Source: Cladorrhinum sp. PSN259
Lineage: Eukaryota > Ascomycota > Sordariomycetes > Sordariales > Podosporaceae
Assembly: GCA_033725935.1 (NCBI GenBank)
Contig: MU867090.1
Coordinates: forward strand, 372,001 to 436,000
Reading direction: 5' to 3'
Length of the DNA: 64,000 bases
The position numbers were made by a program, and so were the translations under genes. The notes under the pieces are model-generated. The model did not search any database and had not been told where the DNA came from. It saw nothing but the letters and a program-made list of their open reading frames with translations. How positions within the stretch are numbered: position 1 is the stretch's first letter; the number at the start of each line of letters is the position of its first letter. Below are positions 45,262-57,242 of the stretch, piece by piece.

Positions 45262-48101
45262 AGTGCGAGTTACGGACAGTCGACGGTATGCCCATGGGCA
45301 ACCGTCAAATCATGTGGTGCGGCGGTTTGGCGGGCAAGGGCCAGGGCGCTTGAATCGAGATGCGATGTAGAGCAGCGCAAGGTAGGAGGAAATCCAAGTT
45401 GTTGAGAGAAACACTTCTGATTCTCCGACCGCCTTTCCAGATTTTGCCCCTTGATCGATAACACACTTTTCGCCGTCCCTGTTTGAAGAAAAAGATTTGT
45501 CGGCAACGGAAGACGGCTGCTTGACCAGAACCAATCGTCCGCGCGAATCCAAGGAGCACAAAACTGAGGGGCTGTCGGATTGGCGCGTTTCTCAGTTAAG
45601 GTCGTGTCGTGCCACCACACTGCCTTCGCAGATAAAAAAATATGAGAGAGGGAGGGAGAGAGATACTGCTGTGTGAATGGTCGGGTGCACGGCGCGCCGA
45701 TCGTCAAACACAGAGCAGGCAAAAAAGAGGCGGCCGGAAGGGTGTCTGGTGGTCTAGGTGAGGTATTCATGCACGGCCGGCAGTACCTCGATGTACTGGG
45801 CTCGCGCGGGACAAGTAAGACGCTCGGCGCGGCAACACCACAGGGAGGCTGCCGATTTGAAGATGTGATATTATCCCTTGGTAAGATTTCCTTGCGCAAA
45901 GGCGCATCAGATTAAGCACGTCCTGAGCAGGAAGAGAGGAGACCCCCGCTCTCTGTAAATAATTGCTGTGGCGTCTCTCCCCCCAGTGACACACACAAGA
46001 CAAGTGGATACCCCATGGAAGGACGACCTCGTGTGCGCCGTAACCCGTTCCCCTGGAGAAGACTTTCTTGCTGTGGCCAGCCTTTTCGCTGAACTGGATG
46101 GCTGGGAGAAGCCGTCATTGGTTAGCTGGAAGGGATTGCTTCCCGTACCAAGCCCTTTTGGGTCGAATGATCCATCCCAGTTCCGATCACCAAACCGCCC
46201 TTGGCCCCTTGGCTTTTATTCCTGCCCCTCATTGATGAGACTGGAGTCCCCTGTCGTTTGTGGTCTGTAACTTCTAGCTTTGTTCAACCTTTCCATATGA
46301 ACAGGTTTGTGAAGGGAGTATCAAGTATTACACAGGACGTCATCTGAGTTGAGCGAGAGCCGAATTCGATCCAGTCAACGGTGTTGCGACAAATACTCCA
46401 CCCTGGCGATATCAGTGGAGTGCAATGCTTTCTGCCGCCGACCTTGTCCCAGCAGCACGGCTTCCCACCTGCTGTTGACCTCGTCCTCTCCCGTGTAGGT
46501 AACAAGGCGAACATCAACTTGATGCCTCCATGTCGCTTCTGACGGATATTCCCCCTCTTTCCCCTCCCTGCCCCTCCCTTTCCCCGCCTCAAGCATCCCA
46601 CTCCCCGTGGCCTGGTGATCACTTTAGTACTTGCTTAAATGCCCGTCATGTTTCTTGGTCCTTTTGCCCAGTTGCGCTGGCGTTACATGCTTGGTCGGCA
46701 GCATGCTGTGCATTTTGCAGCACCCCTTCATGCAGGGAACGCGCGACACGCGCCGTCGGCAGCGAATAATGTGCGTGCAGACTGGGCAGCCATGCACCTA
46801 TAGCGATCTGCCGGCGAGTGGCATGACCTCGATTGAGTCTGGAAAGCAATGTCTTTCTTGTTCATTTAGCATGTACAACGAAAGATCTCCGGAGATCCTA
46901 CGGATAGATGTGACCTAACAGGAGAAGCCTTCGCTTTTTCTCTTGTTGTGTGCCGTTTTGTGTGTCGAGGCCATCTGCATCAAACCGGCTGCAGTGAAAG
47001 GGTGGGGCTTCCCGCTGAAAGTGCATCGGCTTGGCTTGACTGGAATGGGACATGAAGGTTCGCGAAGCAACTTGCTGCGACCTGCAACCTCGTGGTCGTC
47101 GTCATGCACAATTGCAGAACTGCAGAATTGGGGTTCGTCGGCGTCCAATGAGGAATCGTCTTTCGTGCAGTCTCTCTCACCGCCAGAATTTGTGCTGAGC
47201 GAAGATCAAAGAGAGAGTAAAAATCTTTTTGACGTGTCCCGTCGTCAATCGCTGCTTGACCTGTGCAATGTGAGGATGTCTGAGAAAAAGAAAGCCGGCG
47301 GTGAGCCCTGCAGGATCGGGCAGAACTCAAGTCGACGGTGGAAGTTACAGCTTCCATTGGAAGTTCCCTCAACATGCTGCGGAGGGTACGTAATCCGCTC
47401 CGGAACATTCTGATATCAAGATATCTTGGACTCCGGCCGGTCGGTCGTTGGGTGCTGGAGTTTCTCGGAGCCGAAGCACCTCTCGACACCCCAGCAAAGC
47501 CGGGTTGTTTCAAAAGCAGCCCCTTCCAACCAGTGGACATGCGGCGAAGCGAATAATCACGACGGTTGGTTTGGTTTAATTAAGAATTGATAGCGCCGCT
47601 GCTAACACTGGCGCACTGGTGCTCCAGTCGCAACGACACGCTCATAAACTCAATCTAGAAACAACAGCTTCAAATCATAAGCATCCTACAAAAGCTCACA
47701 GCTCCTGTTTGGTGTTCTTCTTTATTTCTTTCATCGTTAGGCTTACCCAGAACCCTCACAGCCCGATATTTCAGCGAATTGTATTCCTTACATACGTAGG
47801 TGGCATCCCTCATCGTTCGGGCCCGACCTGGCTTTCAACGGTCCAACCGTTGGGCCGTTGACGGTTAGAGCTTGGCGCTTCTCTTGCGAAGCACCTCTCA
47901 GTAGCGACCACGAACAAAGACCAGAACACCCGTTGACCGTTGAACTGTTTTGAGAAACCCAACTGTTTGCACATACTAACGGCGAAGGCAGTCTTGATCA
48001 GATTTATCCACGTCGACTGCCTGCATTGCACCTCTACATAGCACCACTCAAATCACCTGTATACAATTGCTCCACAGTCATACCTATTTATCATCCGCAC
48101 C
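45262..48101. other. 2.8-kb divergent intergenic region
   Basis: This lies between the giant gene (minus) and the DUF7053-like gene (plus). Overlapping open frames on both strands at 45270-45899 and 46943-47540 lack protein character. A GA-rich run lies at about 45641-45662. A cluster of CCGTTG hexamers at 47836-47942 is the clearest signal. Confidence 0.45.
47836..47942. promoter_or_regulatory. Cluster of five CCGTTG/CAACGG (Myb-like) sites
   Basis: CAACGG lies at 47836-47841, and CCGTTG at 47847-47852, 47855-47860, 47930-47935 and 47937-47942. The first two form the inverted repeat CAACGGTCCAACCGTTG. YAAC-G/T-G is the core recognised by Myb-type DNA-binding proteins. The cluster lies 160-266 bp before the DUF7053-like start codon. 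Confidence 0.4.
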
Positions 48102-48710
48102 ATGACTACTGGCAACACGAACAACACCAGCTCTCCACTCCACATAATAACCCGAGTCCCCATCCCAGCAGCCCTCAATCCCTCCATAGTCCTCCAGGCA
48201 ATTCAATCCTACGAGCCCTTGATCAAAGGCAATCCATACCTCCACCACTTCGAACAGCGACCCGTAGACATCAACGAAATAGTCAACGACCCATTCTTCC
48301 GGGAGGATGGTTCAAAACTGCAAGCCTTCGTAGTCGTCGATCGCGTGCCCGTCATCCCCGGTCTCGGTTCCTGGGCAACCAAGGAAGTCCCCATCCCCTG
48401 CATTTTCCAAACCTTCGAGCACGGCGCCCGGTGTCGAGGCCACGCCCAGGCCGGGGTGGTAGTTAGGAGCAGCTACGAGGTGCGGCGACGAGGCGAAATC
48501 CAGGAAGGGCCCGAATTAATGTTGGGACCAGGAGATGAAGGAGGGGAGTATGAGCTTGTTGAGGTTGCCGATATATCGTGCAACGCTCTGGTCAGACCTT
48601 TTGTGAGGTCACGATTCACCAGCGCACATCTGGAGATCCTCCAACGAGTCGTTGATATGGTTGGGAAATCGGCTGGAACGCAGGTCGGTGCAGCCGCGAA
48701 TTGGCAATGA
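48102..48710 (+). CDS. DUF7053-like fungal protein
   Basis: This is a single open frame of 202 residues with a good CACCATG start context. It reads as a small alpha/beta protein: HIITRVPIPAALNPSIVLQA, then EQRPVDINEIVNDPFFREDG, then VVDRVPVIPGLGSWATKEVP, and a C-terminal FVRSRFTSAHLEILQRVVDM helix. This order matches a family of fungal proteins of unknown function (DUF7053 as I recall it). The hydrophobic pocket-like pattern is reminiscent of START/polyketide-cyclase folds, but that is only a guess. There is no signal peptide. It converges with the reductase gene that ends 218 bp downstream. Confidence 0.75.
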   Translation: MTTGNTNNTSSPLHIITRVPIPAALNPSIVLQAIQSYEPLIKGNPYLHHFEQRPVDINEIVNDPFFREDGSKLQAFVVVDRVPVIPGLGSWATKEVPIPCIFQTFEHGARCRGHAQAGVVVRSSYEVRRRGEIQEGPELMLGPGDEGGEYELVEVADISCNALVRPFVRSRFTSAHLEILQRVVDMVGKSAGTQVGAAANWQ

Positions 48711-48927
48711 CTTTCTTTGTTTTGAAGCAGTGTTCTAAAGTGACATTATCTCGCTATTACTCATTTGTTCGCATGGTTATTTCGCAAAAAAAAAACTAAA
48801 TAAAACTAAATAAAAATAAAACTGTCCGAGATACCCACTCATCAACTTTCTAATCACTTATTATGAATAGCAGACAATCATTTTTGAGTTTAGTTTCAAA
48901 TGCTTAAATCAGCCACGAACCATGTTT

Positions 48928-50102
48928 TTACAGAGTATAAACCAGCTTCGTCCCACTAACCCTCCCTTCCTTCAACTCCTTCAACCCAACCAAGACTCCG
49001 TCCAACCCTTCACCTCCCCGATTCACCTCCGGCTCAGCAGTCTTGATCTTACCCTCGGCCAACAACTTCCTACTCAGCTCGACGAACGTCTTTGCAGACT
49101 CAAAATCCTCGGTCGAGGCAGGAAAGTGAATCGTCTTGTCAAATGCCTCCCCCATAGCCGTGTAGGCAAGCGTGAAATTGCTATCCACTTTTGGGTTGAC
49201 GGCCCTGATAACCTCCTCCGGCACTTTCAACAGCGCCCGGTAGTGGCCCTCGTGCTCGTCACTCAAGGCAGCCGCGCATAACTTTCCAGAGTCCTCAGTA
49301 CCATGGCAGTCCCATGCTAGGGTAAGGGGGATTGTGGTTGTTTCCGATGCCCATTTCTTGATGTCCTCCACAAGAGTGGGAGAACGGTAATCGAACACTT
49401 TGATAGAGGGAACCAGACGTTGGATAACAGGAAAGTTGTGAGGGGAGCAGGTGGTTGCGACGCGGTAGCCTGAAAGCGCGGCGTACTGGATACCTAGAAG
49501 ACCTGTCGCGGTGCTGCCCCCGTAGATGAGAATTGGGGGTTGGGCGCTGCTGTTTGAGAGGGAGACGGCCTCCTCACTGCCGGGGAGGGGCAGCTTGAGG
49601 GCCTGATAAAGACCTTGGCCCTGGAGGTTCATAAATAGAGAAGTGGTCAGTGCTGCTTTCCAGTTGAGTGTGAGAATAAGAGACAAGAGAAACATACCAC
49701 AGTCAAAACCCCCACCCCCAAAGTGGCAGCTTGAGCAGCCGTGAGGTTCTCGGGAACCTTGATCTGCAAGTCACCCTTTGCCACGATGTATTCACCGAAT
49801 GCGCCTTCTCCAGGCTGCGTCCTATTCGATCCATGTATCATACCACAAACCAGGTCACCCTTTGAGAACGGCTTGGCCACCTTGCTTCCGACTTGCTCCA
49901 CGTAGCCGGCATAGTCACAGCCGACGCGAAGCCCCGTAGCCGAGGTGCCAGCAATGTGCTTCCAGTCAGTTGGGTTGAGTGCCACAGCGGCAGTGCGTAT
50001 GAGAATGTACTCGTCGCGGAGTGTTGGAAGAGGAACAGTCTGGACTTCTGCCTTGCCCTTTGCGGCGATGACCACGGCCTTGATCTCATTGGGAAGCGCC
50101 AT
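48928..50102 (-). CDS. MDR-family oxidoreductase, ToxD/LovC enoyl-reductase-like
   Basis: Two exons on the minus strand, 50102-49698 and 49620-48928, give 365 residues. The 77-nt intron (GTATGT...CTCCAG) restores GVGVLTVGQGLYQALKLPLP; a nearer AG would bring a stop. This is a zinc-free medium-chain dehydrogenase/reductase: the GroES-like N-domain contains VALNPTDWKHIAG and GCDYAGYVEQVGSKV, and the cofactor domain has PILIYGGSTATGLLGIQYA, an NADPH-binding form. Such enzymes reduce enoyl or quinone substrates, and some act in trans with polyketide synthases. No synthase gene lies in this window, so the physiological substrate is open. Confidence 0.88.
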
Positions 50103-51355
50103 GTTTGCAAATCTGCTGCTGTTTGATGTGATCCGTATGTTGGATTGGCTGCTTTGTAATATTATGGAGACCTCGGTACTTCAGAAGTATTGAGCCTAGA
50201 AATCCTGTGTAATGCTGTGTAAGGGAAAGAAATGAGAGGGCAGAACACAAGTCCCTTTATACAGAGGAAGGATCCTAACTGAGAGTAGAGGTTTCATGGC
50301 AGCTCACATAATGATTAATGAGCAAGCAATTGACCAAGTGTGTCCGCGGCGTACAATTTCTAAGCAAAGCAGGAAACCCACACAGTTGGAAGAACATAAC
50401 CAACCTAGGTTAACCCACTCGTAACCCCTCAACCCCAGTTTTCCCACATCTCTCTCCTTCCGAAAGCCGGCCGAGCTTCCGACGAGCGGGATGTAACTCT
50501 GCCAGTAGATAGCTAGCAAAGACGAATCCCCGAAGGAGACGTCCAACGAGATACCAAACGGAAGGGGAAAAAAGACGAGGCAAGGAGGGCGAGGGCTTGG
50601 TCTCAGTTCCCAGAAAAGACCCTCAAGCCCCCCTTCACGGAACTTGATCTATATCGGGCATTCACGACGATCACCGCCCATCAATGATTTACATGAGGCT
50701 TCTAGAATGTAATGCGATTAAAAATTAAGTTGACAAATACGTATGTATATTGATGAAAGGATCCAGCACTGCTCGCCTACTCGGGTCAGGAACGACCCGA
50801 ACCAAGTGTTCTGGGTTAGGTTTCCAGGGATCCTAGATGATTGGTCCATAGATGCAGGCAAGGATTTGGGTGTGTGTATTGATATCAAGAAAACAAATCC
50901 AGACAAAACCCTCCTCGTGTTTAGTTTGGTATCTATAAAGCGGCGTCACACAGATTCTATCCAAAACAGATACCGATATCCAACTTCCAATGAAAGACAA
51001 GCCAAAGAAAGAACAATGAGAGATCCGTCAGACTTAGTAAATAAGACCGACTATACCCAAGGGTATATATCCATTTCTTGCCACCTAGATGGGACCATTT
51101 TATGTCCGTCACAGTCCGCGAAGCAAATCATCATGTCCCCAACAAACAGATGGGACCTTTCTTGAGGAACGATGAAGAAACAAAAGTCATAAAGCCGTTG
51201 AGAGAAAAACAGACAAAAATCACCAAGGCTACAAATTCTCTCCAGCCATAAAAGGGTTGTAAGCTTAAAAAGCAATTCCCAATATCCCGTTTCCCCAAAA
51301 ATGTACGCCTAAATCGCCCCCAAAAAAGCCACAGTCAGATAAACTTTGAGCAACG
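50103..51355. other. Intergenic region
   Basis: This holds the promoter of the reductase (minus) and the 3' flank of CrzA. An open frame at 50743-51165 (plus) runs antisense to the likely CrzA 3' untranslated region and looks non-coding. Confidence 0.5.
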
Positions 51356-53648
51356 TCAACGGCCGCCATAGTCACTGGCGTACCCCATCTCTCCAAAATT
51401 TTCTTGCATTCCACCTGGACCAAAGCCGGTCCCCGGCCCACTCACATAGCCTGCGTCTCCATCATCGTCATAGTCACTAGCATCATAGCTGCTTCTCCCG
51501 CTAATATCATCTTCAATCCCACTACCTCCACCCATGTCGCCCGACCAATTCATAGTTGCCAGAGCTGGATATTGGGCAAGCAGTGCTTGCGGCAGCATAT
51601 AATTGCCGTTAGGATCCATCGGGTAGCCCGTGTTTGGGTCGATGCCAGGTGGCATCATCATACCGCTTTGCTGCATGGCCATGCCTTGTTGCACGGCGGC
51701 TTGATGCATCCGCTGCTCATTCCACTGCCGCGCCCGCTCGTTGATCTCCTCGTCGAGAAGCGGCTTGATACATATGCGTCCGGCTTCTGAGCGGAAGTGA
51801 CGGCCAAGCGCATCCGCACGAGCAAACCGCCGGCCACAACCCCACTGGCCGTTCGTCTTGAGGTCTCCCTTGCAAACGAACTTCTTCTCTCCAGAATGTA
51901 GGCCCTCATGTCTCTTACGGTCGTGTTGGCGAGCGAAAGCCTTACCACAGACCGTACATACAAATGGCCTCTCATCGGTATGTGTCCGAAGATGGGACCG
52001 GAGATTATATGCCCGAGTGAAGCGTTTCGGGCATAGGGTACACTGGAAAGTTGCCGGGTGTTTCTGGACACGCTTTGCGCCGCCCGCACCCCCATCTCCC
52101 AGTACACCACCGTGGAGTTCGGGGTCGGCAAGACGAAGCGCAATGACATTGTTCGGTACCGACGAGGTTGACTGACGCCTCCTACTTGCTGGGGCTGAAC
52201 GATCCAGAGGCGACAAGGACCGCGAAGCTTCGCGGCTGTCAGCGGCAGAGTTTGGAGAGAGGCTGCTTGCTACCGAGGGGCTGCGCTGTGAGCCAAGGAG
52301 GAGTGGACCGCTGTTGTTGTAAGGGTCAGTGACGGCACGAGGCCTTGCTATCCTTCGCCCTGGAGAAGATGAAAGTTAGCCTCCTGCGGGTTCCAGCAAA
52401 AAGGAGAGAGAATTGATGGTGCGGCATACCTCTCTCTGGCGGAGTTAGCGAATCGATATCCAACCTTTTCGGCTGTTCAAAGCCGCTTCTAACGGCAGTA
52501 GGAGCAAAGTCGATGTTGATGGAGGGTGGGGCGGGCATTTGACCCTGGGACATATCCCCAGTTTCTTGAGGGAGTTGAGGAAACGCCTCTTGTGGCGCCT
52601 GGAGATAGGATGGCTGACTATAGCCACCTTGCGATTGCAGCATAAAGTTATTCTGGTTCACATCAGGGAGCTGCTGAGGCAAGATGCGCGGTGAAATGGC
52701 GGGGCTATGTGAAGGACTTCTGGCACCATGATCCGAGATGCTGAAGTTGCTGATTCCGTGAAGCTCCTGGTAGAGACCCGCATCTTGCGGTCTCTGCATT
52801 GGGGACTGACTGTGGTCGATCTGTTCAAAGCTGTCGGCACTGACAAGGAGAGGAGAAGGCGCGGCCGAAGACACATCCGAATATTCAGACGGGGTTCTCC
52901 TGTGCCCTTGAAACGCAGGGTTACGGCTCCAATCTACTTGCCCCGGGAGGAGAGCAGCCTCAGGACCGAGCGACACATTTCTAGAGTGTCGCCCAGGCGC
53001 CGGCGATGTTGGGAACTGGTGCTGGTTGAAGGATGGAGAATGGTTCGCGGAGCCGGGCTGCTGGAGGGAGTCCTGGCTAAGAAGGTGTGGAGGGGTCGGG
53101 CGTTGATTTTGCGCCATCATGTTGGGATTTGGGGAGTTTTGCTGCTGCTGCTGACTGTCATTGACGAACAGAGGGGTATTGAACTGGGGTTCGCCGGGGG
53201 TCGGCGGGAAGATGGTGAAGTCGCCGTCGCCAAAGTTTGAGGCAAGGAGGTTTTGCTGTTGCTGGGGATAGGTGCTCGGAGGTGCGCCGCTAAACGGGGA
53301 GGGGTCTTCAGGTTTGAGGGCGTCCTGGTTGAAACCCTGGTTTAGATCGAAGGCGGTGATGGTGGAGGGGTCACCGAGGCCAGGCTGGGAGAAGGGCTGC
53401 GGGGAAGGCTGCTGGCTGTTCAAGTAGTTATTCGTATGGGCGCCGTAGACCGAGTAATCTGGCTGCGATGTCGCGAACTGCTGCTGGGTAGACGAGTCGA
53501 CTAGACCAAGACCAAGCCCGATGGGAGCAGGCGAGTGTGCATCCCTTATACCATGAGGCTGCTGCTGCTGCCCAAGGACATGTCCTCCCCCGCCGGTAGA
53601 TGTGGCCGAGGGCGATCGCCCGCGCGCCTGGGGATGCTGTTGGTCCAT
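51356..53648 (-). CDS. crzA: C2H2 zinc-finger factor CrzA (calcineurin-responsive)
   Basis: Two exons on the minus strand, 53648-52430 and 52359-51356, give 740 residues; the 70-nt intron restores [20 protein letters not shown]. The first 400 residues are Gln/Pro/Ser-rich. [10 protein letters not shown] in that part resembles a calcineurin-docking PxIxIT-type motif. The DNA-binding region (about 510-600) has two C2H2 fingers, [20 protein letters not shown] and [20 protein letters not shown], and a divergent third, [20 protein letters not shown]. In fungi this factor is dephosphorylated by calcineurin on calcium rise and enters the nucleus to drive ion-homeostasis and cell-wall genes. The C-tail is acidic and Gly-rich. 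A CSC1/OSCA-type channel gene lies 6 kb downstream. Confidence 0.93.
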
Positions 53649-55296
53649 GGATGCGCTGATTCGCTCTCGAGGGGGCAGATCGCTAGGGTGTGGGCTTTTT
53701 TGTACGTGGTGTACGTGATGTTTCTGTCTTTAGAACTGGAGCGAGGCAGTTTGGCAATCAGCCTTGAATGCTTCCCCGGGGCCCGTGGCAGTGCTGCGTG
53801 TCTGCGGGTTGTCGATTGGGGCTGTGCTCGAGGATAAGTCTAATGCTGGTAATGTGTGTAAGATGGAAAAGGTCCCAAAACCCCCGCCAAGACGCGCGCT
53901 CCCGTCTTGACTCCGGAGAATGGAGAATGATTGTTGGTAGACAAAGAAGAAAGAATGGAAAAGACGTGCTGTCGGGTTGGGGTTCTCAGGTTGTAAGTTC
54001 CAGGCTCCAGGGTGTGACTGAACAACGGGAGAATGATTAGATGCTGCTCCTGGTTGAAGCTTCCAGAGGAGGGGCGGCTAAGGGAGATAGGGTGCAGCAG
54101 GTGCAAGTGCTGGTGCCCACCATCCAGCGGGGCCAGGGATGGGGGGGGATTGATGGGAAAGCGACGGGCGGGGAACGCTTAACCCGCGGCAGCCAATCGT
54201 GTTTGAGAGTCTTGGTTCAAGTAAAAATCTCTCTCGCACTGTTCAAGACATGTTGGTTGGGGTAACTGGTTCTATTATCCAGGGCCTGCTACATACTGAG
54301 GTTTGACTAATTTAAAACAAGCGCTCGCTTTCCAAACAGCACAGAGGTTGGCTTTACCTCAAGAAGCGGCCCACCATTCAGGTCCCCTTGACGGGTGGGG
54401 AAGGAGGGGAGAAATGATGGCGGGGCCTGGAATCCAACCGTCACAGGGCTGCACTTTTCGATGCAAGTTAACGACGGGCGCTTTTGTGATGGACTAGAAG
54501 CATCACCTCTGTCCCATCTGTCTGTTTGATGCGACTGTGTTGGAAGTCGCTCGGGCGTTGGGAGCCCTAGCCCTCAGCGGCTCTCGCAGTCCTTCTCAGA
54601 AATACGGGATGTTGAAACATCTGGGGGGTGCCCGATTTCCTGCATATCGCTGCGGAATATGTCCCCAATCTCGCCCAATCTTTGGCTGTCAGATGCATAC
54701 TGTGTGGGTATCTCAAGTTGTCCCATAAAACTAGTCTAAAGGTATTCAAATAGAATGGTCACAGTGTTGTTGTCTGAGCTTGCACGGCCTTTCTCTTATA
54801 CCCCCTTTCGGATTTCTGCGAATCAGAAACGAGGGCACTTTTTAATATGGTTCTAACAAAGCGACATTTGAACATTCCACATGTCATTTTTTAACTTTGG
54901 CAATTTTTATCAAGAGACATCCGGTAGGACTCGGTGACGGGTTCCCCTTCCTCCCGCTGATTCAGACTCGTAAATAGCCTACACCAGATCTGTACTCTCT
55001 GAGCAGAGAAGTGCTGGCTTTTGTTTGACGCTTCACACATCGGGCAACGATACGCATAAATGACAAACGTTGATGAGGCGCAGGGTCTGGAACAGCCCCA
55101 GTAAGCATGAGACGAGATGATAAAAAAGATGTACAGCAAAACAACCGGGATCTGCGGGCCGGAACAACTTTTGGAATTATTAGTCTAATAGAGGGGGGAA
55201 ATGGTATCTTTGTCTAATTCTGGCTTTCTTTTTGCCAAACTCCAAACAGAGAAATATACTTGATGGAAGAAAAAGAAAGAAAAACAACATCATCAT
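53649..55296. other. Intergenic region
   Basis: This holds the upstream region of CrzA and the 3' flank of alternative oxidase, both minus-strand genes. No gene is supported. It contains scattered G-rich stretches and no clear repeat. Confidence 0.5.
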
Positions 55297-56558
55297 CTAC
55301 CCAATAACCTCCGCTCTCTCAAAGCCAGTGGGCTTCAAAGCAGGGTTTGGTCTCTGTTGGTCAGCGTCGGACTTGTACTCGCTCACAAAAGGGTTGGGAT
55401 CTTCATTTTGGTCGAGGTTGCTCAGTGTGTGGTTGACTCCCCGATGGACTGCCTCGTCGGCCCGGATGTAGAGAATCAGGTCCTTCATGGTCCGCTTCCC
55501 CTCTGGCATTTTCCAGTAAGTGACAGCAAGCTCAGGAATCTCAAATTTGGGATCCGACCACTTTGGCAAGTCTCCGTTTTCGATCTCGCCTATACAGCGC
55601 GTATAGGTGTGAACTGCTTCCTCCTCCAGATACCCTACAAAGCGGTGCGTGATCTTGGGGGATATCAGGTAGCTGAGGAACAGCGCATTGAAAAACACGC
55701 CCTGTGCACCGATGATCATCTGCTTCATAAACCATCCTGGCTCACACATCTTCATGAAGGTAAGAAGGTGCATGCGTTCATTATAAGACTCCTCGAGGAG
55801 AGTCTCGATCCAGCCATTGTCCCGTTTCAGACGGCGAAGGCTGCCGAGGTGTCGAATCATTCCGGCCACGGAACCGGGGACACCAGCAATCGACTCAAGG
55901 AATATGAATCGTACCAACTGTGAACCTTGTCAGCGCCGAGACCCCGGAACGCCGGTAGGATGAGGCTGGATGATAAGGTGGGATGCGGGAGGAACCGCAT
56001 AGAACGAATTAACATACCCATTGAGCTTCCGTAAGTGGCTTCTGCGCAGTCACAGCAGTAGTTGGCTTCGTCTTGTCGACTTGTTGTTCGGGTTTGATGC
56101 CCGTGGCCAAGTCGGTAAAGTAGCTAGGTCATGTCTGAGTGTATATTTTTAAACAACCGTTGCCCTACAACAAGGACGTACCGGCACAGGCGAACCAGCT
56201 TCCACGCTAACCAATCGCTAACTGTTCTAGGCTCTCGGTGCTCAGGGACGACCGCCAACATCTCCTGTTCCGTATACCCATGATGTTGCCATGCTGGGGG
56301 AGTTCTTCGGATATAAGCAGTCTCCTTGGCTGGGAAAAAATCACGGAGCTGAGCAGCATTGGTGGTTGAGAACTGGCGGGAGCGGGTTGGCTGTTGTCGA
56401 GGCTTTTGAGTAACAGAAGCCAGGCGTAGCCCAGCTGGGTAGGCAAGTAGACTCGTGTGAGATCGGTACAGAGGCGTAACAACAGCTTTGAGCTGTGCCA
56501 CCTGCTTTGGAAAGCAGGATACGGAAACTTTGTTCGCAGTGGTGGAAATCATTGACAT
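55297..56558 (-). CDS. aod1: Alternative oxidase
   Basis: Three exons on the minus strand, 56558-56182, 56123-56018 and 55917-55297, give 367 residues with introns of 58 and 100 nt, close to the Neurospora Aod1 length. The enzyme passes electrons from ubiquinol to oxygen without proton pumping, on the matrix side of the inner membrane. The N-terminal 65 residues are basic and Ser/Thr-rich, a transit peptide ending near QFSTTNAA. The di-iron ligands are visible in four helices: [39 protein letters not shown] and [13 protein letters not shown]. No N-terminal Cys of the plant regulatory type is seen, as expected in fungi. A CGG-N7-CGG motif lies 208 bp upstream. Confidence 0.96.
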
Positions 56559-56765
56559 GAGTAAGGATTAATCTCAGCGTGAGAGATAAAGTTCTCTATA
56601 CTTTTGGCAAGTGGTGAAGAATGTATGTAGGATCCATACCTGAGCAGCTGTGGCTTCTCGTGGGATTTATACAGCCTCAAATATGCTCGTGGCGGCCCAC
56701 AAAGAAACCCAGCACCCATCTCAAACCCTTGAAGGAAGATGTAGCGATACGTAAGGCATTGGGTC

Positions 56766-56778
56766 CCGAGTTCGTCCG
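56766..56778 (-). promoter_or_regulatory. AIM-like motif CGG-N7-CGG upstream of alternative oxidase
   Basis: On the minus strand this reads CGGACGAACTCGG, two CGG triplets in the same direction 7 bp apart, 208 bp before the alternative-oxidase ATG. In Neurospora crassa this arrangement is the alternative-oxidase induction motif used by the zinc-cluster pair AOD2/AOD5. Position and orientation fit. Confidence 0.55.
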
Positions 56779-57200
56779 TTATTTGCTTACCTTAACCACC
56801 AAAAGTAGGCATTCTCCGAAACACTCATGGTAAGCGCAAGGCCAACCACTCGGCGGCGTTCCATGAGACCAGCATTTTGGGATCTTTTCCGCAGGTCTAT
56901 CGGGATCAAGGATTGACTACCGGGATAATCAGGAGAAATCAGGGCCTGAGGCCGTAAAAGAACAAAAAATTGTTGGAGTAAGGCTGTGTCAATTAGTCAG
57001 CTGGCCGTGTGATTTGGGGCGGTATCGGGATCTTTCGGGTTGCGGGAGCTGTCATTGTTCATCTGAGCCACATCTATTTTCGATCCCAGCGACACAACTG
57101 GGTGAGTCAGAGAACGTGTTCAGGTACGAGTTTCCGTCAATGGGATGAAATTCATCTCAGCTTTCAGACCCCTGGGGAATATTAAACACTACAGAGCATA

Positions 57201-57220
57201 AGGAATCCATTGGGATTCCT
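57201..57220. promoter_or_regulatory. 20-bp palindrome
   Basis: AGGAATCCATTGGGATTCCT has 8-bp perfect inverted arms around ATTG. It lies in the divergent promoter 15 bp from a TGACGTCA site. It could bind a dimeric factor; GGATTCC is not a site I can assign. Confidence 0.4.
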
Positions 57221-57234
57221 TTCGTACCTTGCAG

Positions 57235-57242
57235 TGACGTCA
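57235..57242. promoter_or_regulatory. TGACGTCA, ATF/CREB-type bZIP site
   Basis: This perfect CRE palindrome lies 594 bp before eIF3j and 677 bp before alternative oxidase. It is the second copy in this window. Confidence 0.35.

Noticed and set aside
45270..45899. 209-codon minus-strand frame upstream of the giant gene
   Set aside because: It covers the likely leader and promoter of the giant gene and has no protein-like features.
46943..47540. Overlapping frames of 156 (plus) and 186 (minus) codons
   Set aside because: The plus frame opens at a TTG; neither has recognisable domains, splice partners or biased codon use.
49647..49695. Using the nearest AG acceptors (about 49650) in the reductase gene
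   Set aside because: They give the wrong phase and an immediate stop; the AG at 49621 restores the family sequence.
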